Part shown: positions 7,166 through 10,011 of the stretch, piece by piece
Layout of the letters: each line of letters starts with the position of its first letter
How positions within the stretch are numbered: position 1 is the stretch's first letter
NCBI GenBank assembly: GCA_900756545.1
Contig: CAAEKO010000055.1
Coordinates: 1 to 10,011 of the forward strand
Source of the DNA: Clostridia bacterium
GTDB taxonomy: Bacteria; Bacillota; Clostridia; UBA1381
Direction: 5' to 3'
DNA length: 10,011 bases
The notes under the pieces: generated by a model
What the model was told of the DNA's origin: nothing
Database searches by the model: none
The model's input: the letters and a program-made list of their open reading frames with translations, nothing else
Position numbers and translations under genes: made by a program

Positions 7166-7315
7166 ATGGCAAAGCAAGGAATGCGCAGATATAAACCGGG
7201 AGATATCCACGGCGGCCGGAACCCGAAAGAGCATCGTCAAAAAAATGAAGTTGAGCCTGTCCCTGAAATACAGGGAAAAGCAAAAACAACAAAGGAAAAA
7301 TCTAATCCATTATAA
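7166..7315 (+). CDS. small basic protein of unknown function (49 aa)
   Basis: ATG 7166 is preceded by GAGGAGA (7152-7158, 7-base spacer), which lies across the end of the upstream small gene. The product starts MAKQGMRRYKPGDIHGGRNP and ends in a Lys-rich tail (KAKTTKEKSNPL), with a conserved-looking PVPEIQGKAK segment at 31-40. It is very hydrophilic, lacks Cys and Trp, and resembles small acid-soluble spore proteins or other spore-core peptides in composition only. The function is unknown. A hairpin terminator follows 10 bases after the stop. Confidence 0.7.
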   Translation: MAKQGMRRYKPGDIHGGRNPKEHRQKNEVEPVPEIQGKAKTTKEKSNPL

Positions 7316-7325
7316 ACCGAAGCCA

Positions 7326-7361
7326 GCTGCAATGCCTGATTTATTATTCAGTCATTGCAGC
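7326..7361. terminator. bidirectional terminator between convergent units
   Basis: GCTGCAATG (7326-7334) pairs with CATTGCAGC (7353-7361), continued after one mismatch by CTGA (7336-7339) with TCAG (7348-7351). It sits between the plus-strand small genes and the minus-strand FAD gene, with AT-rich flanks on both sides. Confidence 0.8.
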
Positions 7362-7383
7362 ATTCTTATTATAAAGTGAAATA

Positions 7384-8691
7384 TTACTTCTTTATATTCG
7401 CATTCCCAGTTGCCGGATTATCAATCAAAGTTCCGTCATCTGTGAACCTGGAACCATGACAGGGACAATCCCATGTATGCTCAGCCCTATTCCATTTCAA
7501 AGCACAGCCCAAATGCGGACACCGTTTCGGCGTAGGCGACAGAAGGTTAACTGCTGTCTCGAAACCGTTTATAAAAAGCTGCGGCTTAAATATGCTCCTC
7601 TGAGGCGAAAAAACCTTGGCGGCTTCATTCCTTTTCCCGGCAATTAGATCTGTCAGGAGCATAGCAGCCACCATAGACGAGGTTATCCCCCATTTATTGA
7701 AGCCTGTAGCAACATACATTTCAGGCGTCCGTCCAGAATATTGCCCAATATAAGGTATACCGTCCAGACTCATACAATCCTGGGTTGCCCATGTGTATTC
7801 CGCTTTTGCCTGCGGATAATACTTTTTTGCAAATTCATGTATTTCGTGCCAGCCTCCTCCCTGCTTTCCTGTCCTGTGTCCACCGCCGCCAATCAGAAGG
7901 AGGCCGCTATGATTCCTGAATGACATCCCCTTATCCGCTTCATCCACATACATGCCGTTTACATCAGGCCCATCGGCAAACGCCGCAACATAAGAGCGGT
8001 GCTGGTATAGCTTGAGAAAATAGCTTCCATGCTTATTAATAAATGGAAAATGGGTTGTAACAATGATTTTTTCAGCCGTTATCCTGCCGTTTTCCGAAAC
8101 AGCTATATTGGGGCTAATATCCTGAATAAAGGTGTTTTCATAGATGTTCAGATCTTTCGCAATTGACGCTGCAAATTTTAAAGGATCAAATTGGGCTTGA
8201 TCCGGGAAACAAATCGCTCCCTCTGTTTTAAACGGAAGATCGGTACGTTCGCAGAATTCTGCCGGAAATCCCAGTCTGTTTACAGCCCTGACTTCATCCT
8301 CAATCTTTTTCCGGTCAGAAACTGAATAGGTATATGCAGTTTTCCGCGTGAAGTCACAGTCTATATCCCCGCATAACCGTTCATATTCAGATACAGCTGC
8401 CAAATTGGACGATAAGTATATGCGGGCATTCTCCTCTCCTAATTTCTGTAGTAACTTGTTGTAAATCAAACCATGCTGTGCGGTTATTTTTGCAGTAGTA
8501 TTCTTGGTGATCCCTTGTCCGATTCTGTCGCCTTCAACTAAAATGTAATCTATACCTGCCTGCTGCAGAGAATGTGCACACAAAATACCGCATAGGCCTC
8601 CCCCAATTATCAAAACTTCGGTCTTTACATCTCCTGCCAGCCGGTCAAATTTCGGCAATCTCGTATTCTTTGTCCATATAGACTGATTCAT
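7384..8691 (-). CDS. FAD-dependent oxidoreductase with C-terminal Rieske [2Fe-2S] domain (435 aa)
   Basis: The N-terminal region is a DAO/GlpD-type FAD fold: a dinucleotide-binding loop IIGGGLCG (28-35), an acidic strand end (VEGDR, 52-56), and the later IVTTHFPF and MYVATGFNKWGITS segments near the flavin. The last 45 residues form a Rieske domain: CPHLGC (391-396) and CPCHGS (409-414). C391, H393, C409 and H412 are cluster ligands, and C396 and C411 form the disulfide pair of the high-potential cytochrome bc1/b6f-type Rieske. The whole layout matches the Bacillus YhfW type. It probably oxidises an unknown amine or similar substrate and passes electrons through the cluster. ATG 8691 has GGAGG (8704-8700) with an 8-base spacer; the longer TTG start at 8706 overlaps that site. 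No signal peptide is visible. The gene stands alone. Confidence 0.92.
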   Translation of the reverse strand: MNQSIWTKNTRLPKFDRLAGDVKTEVLIIGGGLCGILCAHSLQQAGIDYILVEGDRIGQGITKNTTAKITAQHGLIYNKLLQKLGEENARIYLSSNLAAVSEYERLCGDIDCDFTRKTAYTYSVSDRKKIEDEVRAVNRLGFPAEFCERTDLPFKTEGAICFPDQAQFDPLKFAASIAKDLNIYENTFIQDISPNIAVSENGRITAEKIIVTTHFPFINKHGSYFLKLYQHRSYVAAFADGPDVNGMYVDEADKGMSFRNHSGLLLIGGGGHRTGKQGGGWHEIHEFAKKYYPQAKAEYTWATQDCMSLDGIPYIGQYSGRTPEMYVATGFNKWGITSSMVAAMLLTDLIAGKRNEAAKVFSPQRSIFKPQLFINGFETAVNLLSPTPKRCPHLGCALKWNRAEHTWDCPCHGSRFTDDGTLIDNPATGNANIKK

Positions 8692-8892
8692 AGCACTTTC
8701 CTCCAAAATATTAAATAATAGTGCGCATTATTTTATATATAAATGCCGCGCATCGGGCTGGCGAAAAAATATATCCATCTTTTTACATTGCGTTTCTTTT
8801 GCCCTACTATTATTATGTTCATATTGATAAAATAAAATTTAATAAATCGGAATAAATCTATCAGCAAACATTAGATTGTTTTGGAAAATACC
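8692..8892. other. AT-rich intergenic region upstream of the Rieske-FAD gene
   Basis: No gene is seen here. The only notable element is an inverted repeat, AAATAAT (8713-8719) and ATTATTT (8727-8733), around the GC-rich core AGTGCGC. It lies 22-42 bases upstream of the FAD gene start, next to TATATAAAAT-like -10 sequences on the minus strand, so it could be an operator. No convincing -35 was found. Confidence 0.4.
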
Positions 8893-8921
8893 TTGACAAA
8901 AATCAAAAATAATGCTAAACT
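8893..8921 (+). promoter_or_regulatory. promoter of tRNA-Leu
   Basis: TTGACA (8893-8898), a 17-base spacer and TAAACT (8916-8921) with an extended TG at 8913-8914. The predicted start near 8928 lies about 17 bases before the mature tRNA. Confidence 0.75.
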
Positions 8922-8944
8922 ATAATGGTTATATAGCATTATAT

Positions 8945-9028
8945 GCGGATGTGGCGGAATTGGCAGACGCGCTAGACTTAGGATCTAGTGTCTAAGATGT
9001 GCAGGTTCAAGTCCTGTCATCCGCACCA
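8945..9028 (+). tRNA. tRNA-Leu (anticodon UAG)
   Basis: All arms can be folded. The acceptor stem is GCGGATG (8945-8951) with CATCCGC (9018-9024), followed by an encoded ACCA. The D arm is GCG/CGC. The anticodon stem CTAGA/TCTAG encloses the loop CTTAGGA, giving anticodon TAG, which reads CUA and other CUN leucine codons. A long class II variable arm follows, as expected for leucine, and a T arm GCAGG-TTCAAGT-CCTGT. The molecule appears intact and has its own promoter. Confidence 0.96.
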
Positions 9029-9062
9029 AACCGAAGGGCAATTTATTTTGCCCAGAGGGTTT
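9028..9062. terminator. hairpin after tRNA-Leu, possible shared terminator
   Basis: GGGCAA (9036-9041) pairs with TTGCCC (9048-9053), and AAACC (9028-9032) with GGTTT (9058-9062) closes the outside across a small internal loop. It fits a tRNA terminator with a weak U tract at 9066-9069, and it is also the natural 3' boundary of the proposed minus-strand RNA. Confidence 0.6.
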
Positions 9063-9165
9063 CAGTTTTGGGCGTAGTAGTGCCTGTGAAAATGACACAG
9101 ACACAATTCCGTTCTTGCCCGTCGGGCCTTCAGATCGGTATGTAGGACTAAGTGCGTTTCGTTGG

Positions 9166-9212
9166 GAAATTATTTCGCTTTCAGACTTCCAATCTTTCGA
9201 CGAAATAATTTC
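9166..9212. repeat. perfect 12-bp inverted repeat
   Basis: GAAATTATTTCG at 9166-9177 and its exact complement CGAAATAATTTC at 9201-9212 enclose 23 bases. It is the longest uninterrupted stem in the gene-free region and is extended by CGTTGG (9160-9165) with CCAACG (9231-9236). Confidence 0.9.
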
Positions 9213-9471
9213 ATAGCTTTTGTGCGCATTCCAACGTCAAAGTCTTCCCTGATTACGCATGTGCGGACTACGTCCAAGACTACCACAACCACAAAGATTT
9301 TAAAGAGTTCAAGTTTTGCTCTTGACGGAGTGCAGGAATCTTAGTCGTATTCCTGTTCTCGCTCCGGGGCGATTCTCTGCATGGGCTCGTCCACACCTCG
9401 GCAGTTTTGCTTCTTGCCGCATGGAAGGGGCTTATGTAAAAATAGGTGCACGAAAAAAAGCACAAAAACAG

Positions 9472-9500
9472 TTGTTTTTTTGCGCGCGCCGTGATACAAT
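9472..9500 (+). promoter_or_regulatory. probable promoter of the first HTH gene
   Basis: TTGTTT (9472-9477), a 17-base spacer and TACAAT (9495-9500) with extended TG at 9492-9493. The predicted start near 9507 gives an 87-base leader before the GTG start codon. The leader runs through the opposing promoter at 9533-9562. Confidence 0.55.
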
Positions 9501-9532
9501 ATTCTCGGGTAGAAAATCTTGTAACAATTTCC

Positions 9533-9562
9533 AGTATAGCATGTTGTTGTTTCAATTGTCAA
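9533..9562 (-). promoter_or_regulatory. minus-strand promoter of the candidate ncRNA
   Basis: On the minus strand TTGACA (9562-9557), an 18-base spacer and TATACT (9538-9533) with an extended TG form a near-consensus promoter pointing into the gene-free stretch. An inverted repeat, GTTGTTG (9543-9549) with CAACAAC (9560-9566), overlaps the -35 and could bind a dimeric regulator, possibly the adjacent HTH protein. Confidence 0.75.
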
Positions 9563-9593
9563 CAACAATTTTTTGTATGAGGAGGTTGAGCAA

Positions 9594-9830
9594 GTGAAAA
9601 TTCCAGAGTTACTGCGGTCCAGCAGGCGCAAAAAAAATTTTACAGTCCGTCAGATGGGGGCGTATTTGGGTGTAGATCCCGCTTCGCTCTGCAGATGGGA
9701 GACAGGAGCGAAATATCCGAGGCTTCAGACGGTGCTCCAGATGGCTGACAAGCTGGGCTATTCCTTTCAGGAAATCGTCAACGCATGGATGGACGATTAC
9801 AGCACACGGAATAAAAAAACGGCTCTGTAG
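9594..9830 (+). CDS. XRE-type HTH transcriptional regulator (78 aa)
   Basis: The protein is little more than one HTH_3/XRE DNA-binding domain: KIPELLRSSRRKKNFTVRQM leads into the helix-turn-helix around AYLGVDPASLCRWETGAKYPR (23-43), followed by helices LQTVLQMADKLGY and a short tail. There is no effector domain. The start is GTG 9594 with GAGGAGG (9579-9585) and an 8-base spacer; the upstream TTG at 9573 lies before that site. The last codons and the TAG stop are inside a terminator hairpin. The next gene is a paralogue. It may act on the inverted repeat at 9543-9566, which is inference. Confidence 0.88.
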   Translation: MKIPELLRSSRRKKNFTVRQMGAYLGVDPASLCRWETGAKYPRLQTVLQMADKLGYSFQEIVNAWMDDYSTRNKKTAL

Positions 9831-9848
9831 AGCCGTTTTTATTTTTTT
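9815..9848 (+). terminator. intrinsic terminator overlapping the first HTH stop codon
   Basis: AAAAACGGCTCT (9815-9826) pairs with AGAGCCGTTTTT (9829-9840), followed by A and a seven-T run. The stop codon TAG (9828-9830) is in the loop and descending arm, so ribosomes finishing the gene could affect termination and read-through into the second HTH gene. Confidence 0.9.
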
Positions 9849-9887
9849 CCTAAGCGTTGCTTGCAGGACAATAAAAAGGAGGCCGCC

Positions 9888-10011
9888 ATGAAGATTCCAG
9901 AGCTGATCCGGAGCTGCAGAAAGCAAAACAATTTATCCTTGAGCGAGTTCTCAAGAACGATAGGGATTGATAAGGGCTCAGTTTCCCGGTGGGAAAATGA
10001 AAAACGGGAGC
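9888..10011 (+). CDS. second XRE-type HTH regulator, 3' end beyond window
   Basis: ATG 9888 follows AAAAGGAGG with a five-base spacer, and 41 codons are visible before the window ends. The sequence MKIPELIRSCRKQNNLSLSE with a recognition region GIDKGSVSRWENEKRE is a close relative of the first HTH protein: the KIPEL.RS.R start and the S..RWE motif align without gaps. The pair is probably an old tandem duplication. The recognition helices differ, so they may bind different sites. No clear promoter lies in the short gap after the terminator, so it may depend on read-through. Confidence 0.85.
   Translation, partial: MKIPELIRSCRKQNNLSLSEFSRTIGIDKGSVSRWENEKRE

Larger units (their letters stand above)
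9036..9526 (-). ncRNA. candidate large structured non-coding RNA (about 490 nt)
   Basis: No frame here has a good ribosome binding site, yet the stretch is full of helices. From the 5' end on the minus strand: AAAAACA/TGTTTTT near 9470; CGGCA/TGCCG around 9400-9420; CGGAG (9366-9362) with CTCCG (9330-9326) enclosing the 7-bp CAGGAAT/ATTCCTG (9355-9349 with 9339-9333); AGTCTT/AAGACT (9281-9276 with 9246-9241) enclosing GGAC-gta-GTCC; CGTTGG (9236-9231) with CCAACG (9165-9160) stacked directly on a perfect 12-bp stem (9212-9201 with 9177-9166); and a 9-bp hairpin (9104-9096 with 9088-9080). That last hairpin has a G-U pair on the minus strand but a C-A mismatch on the plus strand, which favours minus-strand transcription. 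A strong minus-strand promoter (9533-9562) sits at the right place. Size and complexity recall ROOL, GOLLD or OLE RNAs; I cannot assign a family. Confidence 0.55.

Noticed and set aside
6962..7292. Minus-strand frames opposite the small genes
   Set aside because: They have no ribosome binding sites and are Cys/Leu/Phe-rich complements of Lys-rich coding sequence; the plus-strand pair is better supported.
8945..9028. tRNA-Leu as an integration (att) site
   Set aside because: No integrase gene and no downstream copy of the tRNA 3' end were seen within the window.
9036..9526. tmRNA, RNase P RNA or 6S RNA as identity of the structured region
   Set aside because: I found no alanine-tRNA-like ends or tag frame, no conserved RNase P core words, and no long 6S-type bubble hairpin on either strand.
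9280..9555. Minus-strand frame of 91 codons inside the candidate ncRNA
   Set aside because: Its ATG lies between the -35 and -10 of the minus promoter, so it would not be on the transcript. It has no ribosome binding site, and its composition (many Cys, Ser, Arg) is not protein-like.
9316..9597. Plus-strand frame of 93 codons across the gene-free stretch
   Set aside because: It has no ribosome binding site, overlaps the HTH gene start in another frame and shows no domain. The helices explain the region better.

Overview
The window looks like a chromosomal segment of a low-to-mid GC Firmicute, most likely a class Clostridia gut or rumen type (Oscillospiraceae/Ruminococcaceae-like). This rests on strong AGGAGG ribosome binding sites, TTGACA/TATAAT-type promoters, an rplM-rpsI operon with a leader, the feoA-feoB arrangement and the style of an M23 peptidase. 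The taxon is an inference; no marker here fixes it. I see no insertion sequence, integrase or CRISPR array.

Layout. Positions 1-3345 (minus strand) hold a feo operon: feoA, feoB (11-base overlap) and a ClC-type anion transporter gene 22 bases after feoB, cut by the window edge. Back-to-back with it, from a promoter whose -35 is only 8 bases away, runs a HAD-family phosphatase gene (3415-4125) ending in a short purine tandem repeat. Then come the rplM-rpsI ribosomal protein operon with a clear promoter, a candidate L13 leader and a strong terminator; a Cu/Zn superoxide dismutase-family gene with its own terminator; a membrane-anchored M23 peptidase; and two overlooked tiny genes (40 and 49 codons) with coupled ribosome binding sites. 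A convergent minus-strand gene encodes a FAD oxidoreductase fused to a C-terminal Rieske [2Fe-2S] domain. After it come a tRNA-Leu(UAG), about 560 bases with no credible protein gene, and two tandem paralogous XRE-type HTH regulator genes, the second cut by the window edge.

The most interesting part is the gene-free stretch 9029-9593. Read on the minus strand it has a strong extended promoter (TTGACA, 18 bases, TATACT) followed by about 490 bases packed with helices. These include a perfect 12-bp stem stacked on a 6-bp stem, a 9-bp stem that is continuous only on the minus strand because of a G-U pair, several 5-7 bp hairpins, and a 7-base complementarity between a hairpin loop and a distant segment. 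I propose a large structured non-coding RNA antiparallel to the tRNA, of the size class of ROOL/GOLLD/OLE RNAs but not assignable by eye. Its promoter faces, and its 5' end overlaps, the promoter of the HTH pair, so the RNA and the regulator genes may interfere with or control each other.

Functionally the window mixes iron uptake (Feo), anion export, oxidative-stress enzymes (SOD, Rieske-FAD oxidoreductase), translation (L13, S9, tRNA-Leu) and cell-wall or spore-associated functions (M23 and possibly the small basic proteins). Apart from the operons named, the genes appear to be separate transcription units.
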